DNA of 37,985 nt from CAZJDM01 sp964544765 (GCA_964544765.1 CAZJDM010000024.1:1-37985); one strand, 5' to 3'. Positions 1 to 7,104 are shown, counted from the stretch's first letter. Translations and numbers: made by a program. The notes: generated by a model not told the origin, from the letters alone.

Positions 1-75
1 CTCACTCGCATGAGGGTTTCGTTTCGCCTTCTTGCTATTCAGTTTTCAAACATCGCAATCCTCAAAAAGAGCGAA
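1..75 (-). other. rRNA operon leader (boxA-like), rRNA beyond the left edge
   Basis: Read on the minus strand, this stretch contains GCTCTTTTTGAGG and then TGTTTGAAAACTGAATAG. These resemble the boxA and leader sequences found before 16S or 23S rRNA genes in many bacteria. It follows directly after a strong minus-strand promoter (80-108) and runs off the left edge. No part of a mature rRNA can be recognised inside the window, so the rRNA gene itself is inferred. Confidence 0.5.
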
Positions 76-79
76 GAAA

Positions 80-108
80 TTTATAGCTATTTTGTCCTAT
101 ATTGTCAA
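80..108 (-). promoter_or_regulatory. Strong sigma70-type promoter, probably for an rRNA operon
   Basis: On the minus strand there is a perfect -35 TTGACA (103-108), a 17-bp spacer and a -10 TATAAA (80-85). Upstream of the -35 lies a nearly pure A/T tract (109-140) that could act as an UP element. Transcription would run left into the boxA-like leader and out of the window. Confidence 0.7.
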
Positions 109-164
109 CATTTAATTATCTTTTTTTATTTAATTAATCATCTTACTATTCTATAATAAGGAAT

Positions 165-1502
165 ATGCATAAAATCTTCATTTTAGATACAAATGTAATT
201 CTATCCTCTTCTGATGCTATTTATCAATTCGAGGAACATGATGTTGTTATTCCTTTCTCAGTAATAGATGAAATTGATCGTTTTAAAAAAGATTTAAGCG
301 GAACGGGCCATAATGCCCGTTCTTTTAGTCGCTTTGTTGATGAATTGCGAGCCAAAGGTTCCCTCACCTCTGGGGTTCGCATTTGCTCAACAAGAACCAA
401 ATCAGGGAAACTTTTTATAGATTTAAATTCCGAAGTTAAAAATCTCCCTATCAATCTGGCAAAAAATGTTGATAACCAGATCTTAAGCGTCGCCTTTAAA
501 TACAAAAACAAATTTAAAGATAAGAAAATCATTATTGTTTCTAAGGATACCAATTTACGTATAAAAGCAGATATCTTGGGCATAGAAGCAGAAGATTTCG
601 AAGCCGAGAAAATAGTTAACATTGATGATTTATATGCTGGAATTAGGAAAATTTCTGTTCCCCCCGAATTAATAAGTAAATTTTATGAAGAGAATTCTCT
701 AGAATTAAATTTATTGAATGATGAATTTTTCCCGAACGAATTTGTCATCATGAAACCAAATGATAAAAAAGAACAAGAAATACTTACAAAAGTTAATTAT
801 TCTAAACAAAGAATCGAAACTATTTTAAGGGCTCCTAACGGTATATGGGGAATATTTCCTAAAAATGTTGAGCAAGCTCTTGCGATAGATATTTTATTAG
901 ATGATTCAATTAAATTAGTATCTTTATTTGGTCAAGCAGGGACAGGAAAAACATTACTTGCTGTTGCCACCGGCCTTTTAAAAACTGCAGATGAGGGAAC
1001 CTACAATAAGCTGTTAGTATCGAGACCTATATTTCCACTTGGTAAAGATATTGGCTATTTACCAGGTAACATTGAAGAAAAACTAAATCCTTGGATGCAA
1101 CCCATATACGATAATTTAGACTTACTCATTGGAACCTCTAGTAAAAGCCGTCAAAAAAGGTTAAATAGAACTTACCAAGAGTTAATACATCAAGGCCTTC
1201 TTGAAGTTGAGCCTCTAACATATATCAGGGGGCGCTCTATCCCTAATATATTTTTAATTGTAGATGAAGCGCAAAACTTGACACCTCACGAAATTAAAAC
1301 CATACTCACTAGAGCTGGTGAAAATACCAAGATAGTTCTAACCGGTGATCCTTATCAAATTGATAACCCTTGGTTAGATTCATCTAGTAACGGAATGACA
1401 TACGTGATTGATAGATTCAAAGATAAAAATATATCGGGACACATTACATTACATAAAGGGGAAAGATCCACTTTAGCTACCGAGGCAGCCAAAATTCTTT
1501 AG
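165..1502 (+). CDS. PIN domain-PhoH family ATPase
   Basis: This 445-residue protein fuses an N-terminal PIN domain to a C-terminal PhoH ATPase domain, as in YlaK/PhoH2-type proteins, which are linked to RNA unwinding and cleavage. The PIN domain begins with FILDTNV (first acidic residue Asp8) and extends to about residue 150. The PhoH domain has Walker A GQAGTGKT (256-263), Walker B LIVDEAQN (364-371) and the family motif LTGDPYQID (392-400). ATG 165 is the likely start because the PIN strand begins four residues later. A TATAAT (152-157) lies so close that the transcript may be almost leaderless; AAGGA (158-162) is only 2 nt from the ATG. The gene is divergent from the presumed rRNA promoter. 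The family assignment is firm; the cellular substrate is unknown. Confidence 0.9.
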   Translation: MHKIFILDTNVILSSSDAIYQFEEHDVVIPFSVIDEIDRFKKDLSGTGHNARSFSRFVDELRAKGSLTSGVRICSTRTKSGKLFIDLNSEVKNLPINLAKNVDNQILSVAFKYKNKFKDKKIIIVSKDTNLRIKADILGIEAEDFEAEKIVNIDDLYAGIRKISVPPELISKFYEENSLELNLLNDEFFPNEFVIMKPNDKKEQEILTKVNYSKQRIETILRAPNGIWGIFPKNVEQALAIDILLDDSIKLVSLFGQAGTGKTLLAVATGLLKTADEGTYNKLLVSRPIFPLGKDIGYLPGNIEEKLNPWMQPIYDNLDLLIGTSSKSRQKRLNRTYQELIHQGLLEVEPLTYIRGRSIPNIFLIVDEAQNLTPHEIKTILTRAGENTKIVLTGDPYQIDNPWLDSSSNGMTYVIDRFKDKNISGHITLHKGERSTLATEAAKIL

Positions 1503-1519
1503 CAAACCTTACTCTACAA

Positions 1520-2587
1520 TTAAATTATCAATTTAAAGACAAGCAACCCTGTCTCACGCAAAACATAGAAGTGTTTTTCAGTAAACCCTATATCTACTAC
1601 TTCATCTCCTTTTATGCCTACTTCATCTCTGAATTGAACCTGCCTCATCTCCTTCTTATCAAGAAGGTATAAAATAAAAAAGTCTTCTTTAACATAATAG
1701 ACATGGTGAGTCGGATGAAATGAAAAAATTTGTGTAGCAGTAAGTTTTTGATCAAACAAAATTCGTTTCTTTACCTTAAAATTATTTGTATCCACAATTA
1801 TAATGTTAGAACCATCGTACAAAACAAAATCATTTTCAATAATAACAACCCTTTCCACCTTAGAATAAGGAACAAACCTCCACCTACTTTCACTGACATC
1901 TAAATAAAACAGATGATCTTCTTTTTTAACCAAAATCTGTTTATCATCTCCATACAATAATTTACCGCCCTTTAGAGATGTAGAATGTCCCCCGATCCAA
2001 ATAGATGAAATTAGGTTAAATGAATTAGTTTTTTTATCCATCTTAACAAGACCTTCAGAAGTCCCTATCCATAGGCTATTACTATTTTGAATAAAACTAT
2101 TTATGGACTGATTTATTGATTCTTTTAACGACATTACTTCACTCAGATCAAAATATTTCCAACTTTTAGAGGCATAATTATAATAATAAATCCCAAAAGC
2201 CGTCCTCAACCATAGCCCCTTGTTGGTGCTTAATAAACTAAATATTGAGTTATTGCCATTCTCCAGGTCTAAATAAGATAAATCCAGCTTTAAAAAAGTG
2301 TTTTCTTTAATATCATATTTTACTACATTCTTAGCTCCAACGATCCATAAATTGTTATTTAAAGATACAACCTCAACTAATGGATAGTGATCCGATAACA
2401 AGTCTTGTAGAGCAATAGGGAGAGTTTTCTTGGTAAGACCCAGAACCTCTTTACTCATTATAAAACAACAAAATAATATTATGATTAACCATGATGAGTT
2501 AATTAGACATATATATTTATTAAACAACTCCTCCTCCCTTATTATCAAACAAACCAAATATGGATAAGGATTTGACTGTTCCTTCAT
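1520..2587 (-). CDS. Membrane-anchored or exported beta-propeller protein
   Basis: This 355-residue protein has a hydrophobic segment at about residues 31-43 (SSWLIIILFCCFI) followed by repeated beta-strand blades. Motifs such as LWIVGAKNVVKYD, LWLRTAFGIYYYN and LWIGTSEGLVKMD match the Reg_prop blades of two-component sensor propellers. No histidine kinase or output domain follows, so it is probably a stand-alone exported propeller. The start is uncertain: the N-terminal 30 residues before the hydrophobic segment are long for a signal peptide, and Met44 lies after it. It follows holA by 27 bp on the same strand and probably shares its transcript. A TATAAT (2614-2619, minus) also precedes it. 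It converges on the PhoH gene with only 17 bp between stops. Its ligand or role is unknown. Confidence 0.7.
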   Translation of the reverse strand: MKEQSNPYPYLVCLIIREEELFNKYICLINSSWLIIILFCCFIMSKEVLGLTKKTLPIALQDLLSDHYPLVEVVSLNNNLWIVGAKNVVKYDIKENTFLKLDLSYLDLENGNNSIFSLLSTNKGLWLRTAFGIYYYNYASKSWKYFDLSEVMSLKESINQSINSFIQNSNSLWIGTSEGLVKMDKKTNSFNLISSIWIGGHSTSLKGGKLLYGDDKQILVKKEDHLFYLDVSESRWRFVPYSKVERVVIIENDFVLYDGSNIIIVDTNNFKVKKRILFDQKLTATQIFSFHPTHHVYYVKEDFFILYLLDKKEMRQVQFRDEVGIKGDEVVDIGFTEKHFYVLRETGLLVFKLII

Positions 2588-2614
2588 AAATATAAAATTG
2601 AACGTTAAGATATA

Positions 2615-3643
2615 TTATAGATCAAACACTTTATCTATGGAATGATTATTACTTATTAAAGACAAAATTAAAGCTTCCATTAACAAACTTTTGGAGGTAT
2701 TTGAGTATTTTAACTTAAAAGACAGCATATTAAATCTATGGAAAAGTTTTCTCAAATAAGAAGTTGTATATAGACTTGCCTGACGAGTAAATTGATTTAT
2801 CCTATATGAAGAAAGACCCAGCTTTTTTTGATACTCACGTTCACTGGTTCCGTCTCGAAGGAAGATTTTTATCTTCATTAAAACTTTAAAATGCCAGCGA
2901 ATCAAACCCAAAATAGGTAAAACTTGATACTCATCTACCATTTTTCTTTTAAGAAGTAAGATTGCTTTAGAACCGTTTTTTTCAACAATTGCATTTACCA
3001 AAGAAAAGGCATCTTCTTCCTTGGAAGAAAGAATACACCTATTAACATCATCAACATCAATTCTCGTCTTTTTCCCAGAAAAAAGAACCAATTTTCTTAT
3101 CTCACTATGTAATGTTTGAACATCTTGATTTACTATCTCAATTAGTAAATTAATAGCAGAAATAGATATGCTTTTCCCGCTAATAAGAAACTCTCTCTCA
3201 ATAAATTTCCTACTTTCAGCCTGCCTAAGCTTAGAAAAAGAAAAATAACACCCTCCGTAGCTATTAATAGTCTTCAGTAATTTAAGCCTTTGATTGAACT
3301 TATTCCCTACTACACACAGATAAGTAGTATCTGGAATCGTTTTTATTAACTTTTCCAAGACACCTCGATTGGCTGACACAAAATTATCCGCCTCTTTTAT
3401 TACTACCAATTTTTTTGGCGTCATTATGGGTAATTGTTCTATGGCTTGTCTAAACGCAGACAAGTCCAGAGATCTACCGTCAAATAAATCAAAATTAAAA
3501 TCCTTAAAAGAGGGGTCAGGGCAAATAACCTGAGTAAGTGTGGTCACTATCTTATCTTTAAAAAAAGACTCCTCTCCATCTATAAAGTAAATTTTGTATA
3601 ACTCTCCTTTTTCAATATTTGATTTTAATTTATAATAATCCAT
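2615..3643 (-). CDS. holA: DNA polymerase III delta subunit
   Basis: The clamp-loader delta subunit opens the beta sliding clamp during loading onto primed DNA. The 342-residue product shows the HolA layout. Near the N-terminus is the GELYKIYFIDGEESFFKDKI block, followed by LVVIKEAD and TTYLCVVGNKFNQRLKLLK of the degenerate AAA fold. The C-terminal helical collar includes EEDAFSLVNAIVEKNGSKAILLL. ATG 3643 is chosen because the motif pattern begins there. A longer reading frame to 3718 would start at TTG, but that TTGACA is better read as a promoter -35. A beta-propeller gene follows by 27 bp. Sequence divergence is high but the family call is good. Confidence 0.85.
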   Translation of the reverse strand: MDYYKLKSNIEKGELYKIYFIDGEESFFKDKIVTTLTQVICPDPSFKDFNFDLFDGRSLDLSAFRQAIEQLPIMTPKKLVVIKEADNFVSANRGVLEKLIKTIPDTTYLCVVGNKFNQRLKLLKTINSYGGCYFSFSKLRQAESRKFIEREFLISGKSISISAINLLIEIVNQDVQTLHSEIRKLVLFSGKKTRIDVDDVNRCILSSKEEDAFSLVNAIVEKNGSKAILLLKRKMVDEYQVLPILGLIRWHFKVLMKIKIFLRDGTSEREYQKKLGLSSYRINQFTRQASLYTTSYLRKLFHRFNMLSFKLKYSNTSKSLLMEALILSLISNNHSIDKVFDL

Positions 3644-3689
3644 ATTAAGAAAATATATCCTTGTTTTAATTTGGTCAAATACAATTCTC

Positions 3690-3741
3690 TTTATCAATCT
3701 ATTATTTCTACTTGTCAATATTTAAGATAACTTGGTAAAAT
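3690..3741. promoter_or_regulatory. Overlapping divergent promoters for holA and the coiled-coil gene
   Basis: Minus strand: TTGACA (3713-3718), 17-bp spacer, GATAAA (3690-3695), giving a leader of about 40 nt for holA. Plus strand: TTGTCA (3712-3717), 18-bp spacer, TAAAAT (3736-3741), placing the transcript start within a few bases of ATG 3752. The two -35 hexamers occupy almost the same bases because TTGTCAA is nearly self-complementary. Confidence 0.5.
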
Positions 3742-3751
3742 AGGCTAATAT

Positions 3752-4324
3752 ATGGAAATTATTTTTATACTGACCATTTTTAATATTCTATTTACCGGTC
3801 TAACGGTTAATCTATGGCATTTTACTCGAAAGACCAGATTATTAATTAAGAAAGAACAGCAAAAAACACTAGAAGAGTTCATTCAATTCCATAGTGTAAT
3901 AAAAAACGATCTTAATATTTTAAGTAAAGAAACTGGAGTAATCCTCAGTAAACTGGATCAGTCAAGTAAATCCCTAAAAGAAGAATATTCATTAGCAAAT
4001 AAAGAAGTCGAAAAAAACTGCGATCAATTGAAAAAAGACTTTTCAAACTACGAAAAAAAATTGATTGAAGAATATAATACAAAAAAAGCTCATATTATAA
4101 AAATGTCATCTGATTTAAATAAATCTATTATGGAAGGAGAAAACATTTTAAACTGTTTTAACAAGGGCCTTAAACCTGATAGATTTATTGATAAAATTAA
4201 GGATTCTATCCATGAAGAAGCAGTTTCTAGAATTACACAAGGAGAATCCCTGGATAAAGTTGCCAAATCTTTAAAACTTCCAGTAGAAGAAATAAATCTT
4301 TTAGCAAACTTAAATAAAACTTAA
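3752..4324 (+). CDS. Membrane-anchored coiled-coil protein with C-terminal helix-turn-helix-like segment
   Basis: This 190-residue protein has an N-terminal transmembrane helix (about residues 3-24). A long charged coiled-coil region (about 30-130) is rich in Lys, Glu and Asn. The C-terminal segment GESLDKVAKSLKLPVEEINL resembles a short helix-turn-helix. This architecture resembles DUF2802/DUF6115-type proteins, but no family can be fixed by eye. No clear Shine-Dalgarno precedes the ATG, and the promoter at 3712-3741 would give an almost leaderless mRNA. Its stop codon overlaps the stop of the convergent merR gene (4321-4324). Function unknown. Confidence 0.7.
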   Translation: MEIIFILTIFNILFTGLTVNLWHFTRKTRLLIKKEQQKTLEEFIQFHSVIKNDLNILSKETGVILSKLDQSSKSLKEEYSLANKEVEKNCDQLKKDFSNYEKKLIEEYNTKKAHIIKMSSDLNKSIMEGENILNCFNKGLKPDRFIDKIKDSIHEEAVSRITQGESLDKVAKSLKLPVEEINLLANLNKT

Positions 4325-4746
4325 GGTTTAGTTAAAAGATTCTGCTCAAACCGCCTTACCTTTTGTCTTAGTTCCATTAAAATTTGTTGAAATTTTGCTT
4401 TTTGGGATTCTAAAATTTGACAATGTTCTGCATATGATAAAGTACGTATAGATTGATTATTACTTTTCTTTTTTTTAGTATCTGTTTTTAAATACTTTCG
4501 GGCACCACTTACAGTAAATTTTTTATCGTATAGTAATTCTTTTACTTGCTTTAAAAAAACTATATCTTCTCTACGAAACAATCTATGGTGTGATTTGGTC
4601 TTAACTGGTCTTACTGAAGGAAATTCCTTTTCCCAATATCGAATGACATGGGGCTTAACTTCTAAAATCTCACTAACTTCGCCAATTTTATAATAATATT
4701 TAGAAGTTAGTGAACCATTACCCTTTTTGGTTTCTAACGTTGACAT
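4321..4746 (-). CDS. MerR-family transcriptional regulator
   Basis: This 141-residue protein has a MerR-type winged helix-turn-helix at about residues 17-85: YKIGEVSEILEVKPHVIRYW, then the wing SHHRLFRREDI, then KQVKELLYDKKFTVSGARKYL. A short Lys-rich linker leads to a C-terminal dimerisation helix. It lacks a Cys-rich metal site and a drug-binding domain, so its signal is unknown; it resembles the small MlrA/HspR-like group. It is the last gene of the infC-rpmI-rplT transcript, 28 bp after rplT, with GAGGGGA as a plausible ribosome-binding site. It ends by overlapping the stop codon of the convergent gene, leaving no room for a terminator between the two. Confidence 0.88.
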   Translation of the reverse strand: MSTLETKKGNGSLTSKYYYKIGEVSEILEVKPHVIRYWEKEFPSVRPVKTKSHHRLFRREDIVFLKQVKELLYDKKFTVSGARKYLKTDTKKKKSNNQSIRTLSYAEHCQILESQKAKFQQILMELRQKVRRFEQNLLTKP

Positions 4747-4774
4747 TCCTTTGTCCCCTCAAATCTACACGTTT

Positions 4775-5122
4775 CTATTTAACAGCTATGTCAACAATCT
4801 CCTTAAAACCCTTAGGGTCAGTCACGGCAATATTAGATAAGGTCTTTCTATCAATGTCTACATTAACCTTTTTCAAGCCGTTTATAAACCGACTATACGA
4901 CACACCATGGGATCTAACCGCAGCATTAATTCTAGTAATCCAAAGCTTACGAAATTCTCTTTTTTTAACTTTCCTGTCTCTATAAGCATAAGATAATGCT
5001 TTTTTAACGACATTAACAGCTACTTTATATAATTTACTTCTAGTTCCTCTATATCCAGAAGCCAAGTTAAGTAATTTTTTCCTTCTTCTGGTTCCTTTAT
5101 ACCCTCTTTTTACTCTAGACAT
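4775..5122 (-). CDS. rplT: 50S ribosomal protein L20
   Basis: The 115-residue product is normal length for L20, which binds 23S rRNA early in 50S assembly. It begins MSRVKRGYKGTRRRKKLL and contains KKREFRKLWITRINAAVR and FINGLKKVNVDIDRKTLS, all classic L20 blocks. It lies third in infC-rpmI-rplT. Its ribosome-binding site AAGGAG (5128-5133) stands 5 nt before the ATG and is the last member of a tandem 8-bp repeat that repeats the AAGGA motif upstream. In other bacteria L20 represses this operon by binding the leader or rpmI region, so the repeat lies where translation control would be expected. Confidence 0.97.
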   Translation of the reverse strand: MSRVKRGYKGTRRRKKLLNLASGYRGTRSKLYKVAVNVVKKALSYAYRDRKVKKREFRKLWITRINAAVRSHGVSYSRFINGLKKVNVDIDRKTLSNIAVTDPKGFKEIVDIAVK

Positions 5123-5129
5123 AATTACT

Positions 5130-5177
5130 CCTTATATCCTTATATCCTTATATCCTTATATCCTTATATCCTTATAA
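5130..5177 (-). repeat. 8-bp tandem repeat carrying Shine-Dalgarno-like motifs before rplT
   Basis: On the plus strand the unit CCTTATAT occurs five times perfectly (5130-5169), then a sixth time with one mismatch (5170-5177). In the mRNA sense (minus) each unit reads ATATAAGG, so AAGGA recurs every 8 nt. The copy nearest rplT becomes its real AAGGAG site. It fills most of the rpmI-rplT spacer. Confidence 0.9.
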
Positions 5178-5196
5178 ATCTAACCTATCATTCTCT

Positions 5197-5394
5197 TTAC
5201 CCGTTAGGTAGACATCTTCTAAGTAAACGTAAATTACTATTATCAACATAATCTGTTTTCTTATTTGCGGTCTTGCGGCTGCGATCTTTTTTTGTCAATA
5301 TATGACTCCCAAACGCTCTATTTCTCTTTATCTTACCAGATTTAAGAATAGTAAAACGTTTAGCCGCGGACCTTTTTGTTTTAATTTTAGGCAT
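5197..5394 (-). CDS. rpmI: 50S ribosomal protein L35
   Basis: The 65-residue basic protein begins MPKIKTKRSAAKRF and ends LRRCLPNG, with the internal L35 pattern KSGKIKRNRAFGSHILTKK. It is a structural protein of the large ribosomal subunit. ATG 5394 is the true start: an apparent in-frame GTG at 5406 is simply part of the GAGGAG ribosome-binding site. It sits between infC and rplT in the standard order; the spacer to rplT is unusually long and holds the 8-bp repeat. Confidence 0.96.
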   Translation of the reverse strand: MPKIKTKRSAAKRFTILKSGKIKRNRAFGSHILTKKDRSRKTANKKTDYVDNSNLRLLRRCLPNG

Positions 5395-5426
5395 CTTACT
5401 CCTCACTGTAATAGATTTGAAATATT

Positions 5427-6179
5427 TTATCCTTCTGCATCTGACACTGAATCATCTGATTCAACGACTGAATTTGCCGATTCTATTATAGGCTCAATAG
5501 ATTCTGGCCCAACTTCATCTGCTGGAGCAGGGTCTTCTATCTTTTCAACTGAAGTTTCGGTAGAAGACACAATAGAAACTTCCTTCATAACTTCCATAAT
5601 CGTTTTCAAAGGAATAGGTCCTTTTTCTGGAGAGTCTTTTTTCTTTCCTTTTAACGATTTTGGAATAAGAATAACTATCATTTTCCGTCCCTCCATCTTC
5701 GGAGGCGCTTCCAAGTCAGCAAAACCTTCAGTGAGTTGAATAATCTTATTAAAGAAAATTCCTCCACGTTTTATGTAAACTACTTCCCTACCTTTGAATT
5801 GTAGAGATAATTTGGTTTTATATCCCGAGTTTATAAATCTATATACGCTATTTAATTTGACAGCCAAATCATTCACACCAATTTTTAAAGAAATTTGAAC
5901 TTCCTTTAGTTTAGAGATGTTTCCTCTCTTTTTGGCTTCTTGTTTTCTTCTTTTTTCCTCATACCTAAATTTACCATAATCAATCAATCTACAAACGGGG
6001 GGCTTAGAGTCTGGAGCAACCTCCACCAAATCTAATCCTTGACTTTTAGCCATTTCTATAGCTTTTTCAATGGCAATCATACCCAATTGCTCTCCATCAG
6101 CACTAATCAACCGTACTTCTGAAGCACTTATTTGATGATTTAATCGTAAACCTCGTGTTTTTTTCTGCTTAAGATTTAT
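5427..6179 (-). CDS. infC: Translation initiation factor IF-3 with probable AUA start and acidic C-terminal tail
   Basis: IF-3 binds the 30S subunit and enforces start-codon selection. No ATG, GTG or TTG stands at the expected start. Upstream of the in-frame TTG at 6110 the frame still encodes the conserved N-domain pattern RLNHQISASEVRLISADGEQ, so translation must begin earlier. A perfect AAGGAGGT (6185-6192) stands 5 nt before an in-frame ATA at 6179, and a TGA stop lies just before the AAGGAGGT. The ATA gives 250 residues. Rare AUU/AUC/AUA starts are known for infC and allow IF-3 to repress its own translation. The N- and C-domains run to about residue 185. A tail of about 65 acidic, Ser/Pro-rich residues follows, beyond the usual IF-3 length. 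It heads the infC-rpmI-rplT-merR transcript, just downstream of tRNA-Val. Confidence 0.9.
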   Translation of the reverse strand: MNLKQKKTRGLRLNHQISASEVRLISADGEQLGMIAIEKAIEMAKSQGLDLVEVAPDSKPPVCRLIDYGKFRYEEKRRKQEAKKRGNISKLKEVQISLKIGVNDLAVKLNSVYRFINSGYKTKLSLQFKGREVVYIKRGGIFFNKIIQLTEGFADLEAPPKMEGRKMIVILIPKSLKGKKKDSPEKGPIPLKTIMEVMKEVSIVSSTETSVEKIEDPAPADEVGPESIEPIIESANSVVESDDSVSDAEG

Positions 6180-6184
6180 ATTAT

Positions 6185-6192
6185 ACCTCCTT
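6185..6192 (-). promoter_or_regulatory. Ribosome-binding site fixing the infC start
   Basis: AAGGAGGT in mRNA sense is a full-length Shine-Dalgarno match, 5 nt upstream of ATA 6179. No conventional start codon lies at a workable distance, which points to a non-canonical AUA start. Confidence 0.8.
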
Positions 6193-6211
6193 CATATTCA
6201 TATGAAATTAG

Positions 6212-6285
6212 TAGGCACGGTCGGACTCGAACCGACGACTTCTACCCTGTCAAGGTAGTGCTCTAGCCAGCTGAACTACGTGCCT
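6212..6285 (-). tRNA. tRNA-Val (anticodon GAC)
   Basis: The minus strand folds as a complete 74-nt cloverleaf. The 7-bp acceptor stem is AGGCACG/CGTGCCT. The D stem is GTTC/GAGC. The anticodon stem CTACC/GGTAG closes the loop TTGACAG, giving anticodon GAC (codons GUC/GUU). The T stem is GTCGG/CCGAC with loop TTCGAGT. CCA is not encoded (the genome continues CTA). It lies 20 bp before the infC ribosome-binding site on the same strand and may be cotranscribed. Confidence 0.93.
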
Positions 6286-6690
6286 ATAAAGGCTACATAC
6301 GAACGCACCCCTCCCTTCCAAGATTAATGGAAATAACATAATAAATATACCTTTACAAGAAAAAAGCTATTAATATAATTGATTAAATATCCTCAATACT
6401 GTACCCCGTAAATCGAAAAATCTAATTATTTTTTATAATAGCACATGATTTTTAATAATATATAAAATATTGTTATTAAAAAGATTTTTAGCAATAGCTT
6501 ATTTTAAACCAATTGACAACACATAATTAAAAGCCTAATATATCTTTGGGGATAATAATTATACAAAAGCATATATGATTGAAATTAAAGACGTTTCGTG
6601 ATGTTTTAATTTTTTTCTTAAAATCGGCGATTAATAAAGTATGTTGTGAATATTTAAATATATTTTTAAGTCATTGTTGAGGGGGCTTTG
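6286..6690. other. Non-coding, very AT-rich intergenic region
   Basis: No convincing gene is seen here. It holds the plus-strand promoter at 6513-6541 and the long leader of the zinc-ribbon gene. A minus-strand promoter for tRNA-Val/infC is expected here, but only a weak TTGTAA-type -35 near 6350 can be seen. The ribosome-binding site GAGGGGG (6679-6685) belongs to the next gene. Confidence 0.6.
6513..6541 (+). promoter_or_regulatory. Sigma70-type promoter for the zinc-ribbon gene
   Basis: TTGACA (6513-6518), 17-bp spacer, TAATAT (6536-6541). The predicted transcript would start near 6548 and carry a leader of about 140 nt before ATG 6691. No known riboswitch fold was recognised in that leader. 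Confidence 0.55.
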
Positions 6691-6915
6691 ATGGTCAATA
6701 AATCAAAATGCTTTCATTGTGGTCAAATGTCTAAGGTCCGAATTAGGGACATTAGCGTTGACAGCTGGGAAAAGCTATACATACTTGGAGAAGTTGGTCG
6801 CTCTGAAATCAATATGCCTATATGTGATATATGCACTAAAGAACTTAGAGAAGTGATGATTGAAAGAAGAGATGAGATAAACAGTATTATCGTAGAAAAA
6901 AGAAAGAGTGCCTAA
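6691..6915 (+). CDS. Small zinc-ribbon protein (two CxxC pairs)
   Basis: This 74-residue protein has CFHCG near residue 7 and CDICT near residue 45. These two CxxC knuckles about 38 residues apart should bind one zinc ion, and a charged C-terminal helix (KELREVMIERRDEINSII) follows. ATG 6691 is chosen over the adjacent TTG 6688 because GAGGGGG (6679-6685) gives 5-nt spacing. It stands alone with its own promoter and a long leader. It could be a small nucleic-acid- or protein-binding regulator. It lacks the DksA coiled-coil signature, so no family name is given. Confidence 0.75.
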   Translation: MVNKSKCFHCGQMSKVRIRDISVDSWEKLYILGEVGRSEINMPICDICTKELREVMIERRDEINSIIVEKRKSA

Positions 6916-7044
6916 TCAAACTTAAACCTTTCCTAATTCCTACATAAGATTTTTCCACACTTAAAAATACCGAATCCAGGCTTTTTTGAATTAAAATTTC
7001 TGTACATTTTCTTGTATTTTTCTTGAATTCATTATCATGTTACA

Positions 7045-7073
7045 TTATCATGTTCCTAAAGCATCGATATAAT
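7045..7073 (+). promoter_or_regulatory. Promoter with a 13-bp direct repeat over the -35
   Basis: TTATCA (7045-7050), 17-bp spacer, perfect TATAAT (7068-7073). CATTATCATGTT occurs twice with 13-bp period (7030-7041 and 7043-7054), the second copy covering the -35. This could be an operator for a dimeric regulator, though that is inferred from position only. Confidence 0.5.
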
Positions 7074-7104
7074 TATCTAAATCTAATTAATTTGAAAGAT
7101 AGAC

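Noticed and set aside
224..622. Minus-strand open frame within the PhoH gene
   Set aside because: It is a shadow of the PIN domain coding sequence; the plus-strand product has clear family motifs.
1520..1536. Terminator between phoH and the propeller gene
   Set aside because: TTAAATT-ATC-AATTTAA is a small all-A/T hairpin with no U-tract, too weak to call.
3644..3718. N-terminal extension of HolA from TTG 3718
   Set aside because: The TTGACA there fits a promoter -35, and the 25 extra residues have no counterpart in the HolA family.
5302..5739. Plus-strand open frame antisense to infC and rpmI
   Set aside because: It mirrors the Ser/Glu-rich tail of IF-3 and the L35 gene on the other strand and has no ribosome-binding site or family motif.
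6212..6285. tRNA-Asp
   Set aside because: The plus strand shows GTC at the anticodon position, but the gene is on the minus strand, where the anticodon is GAC (Val).
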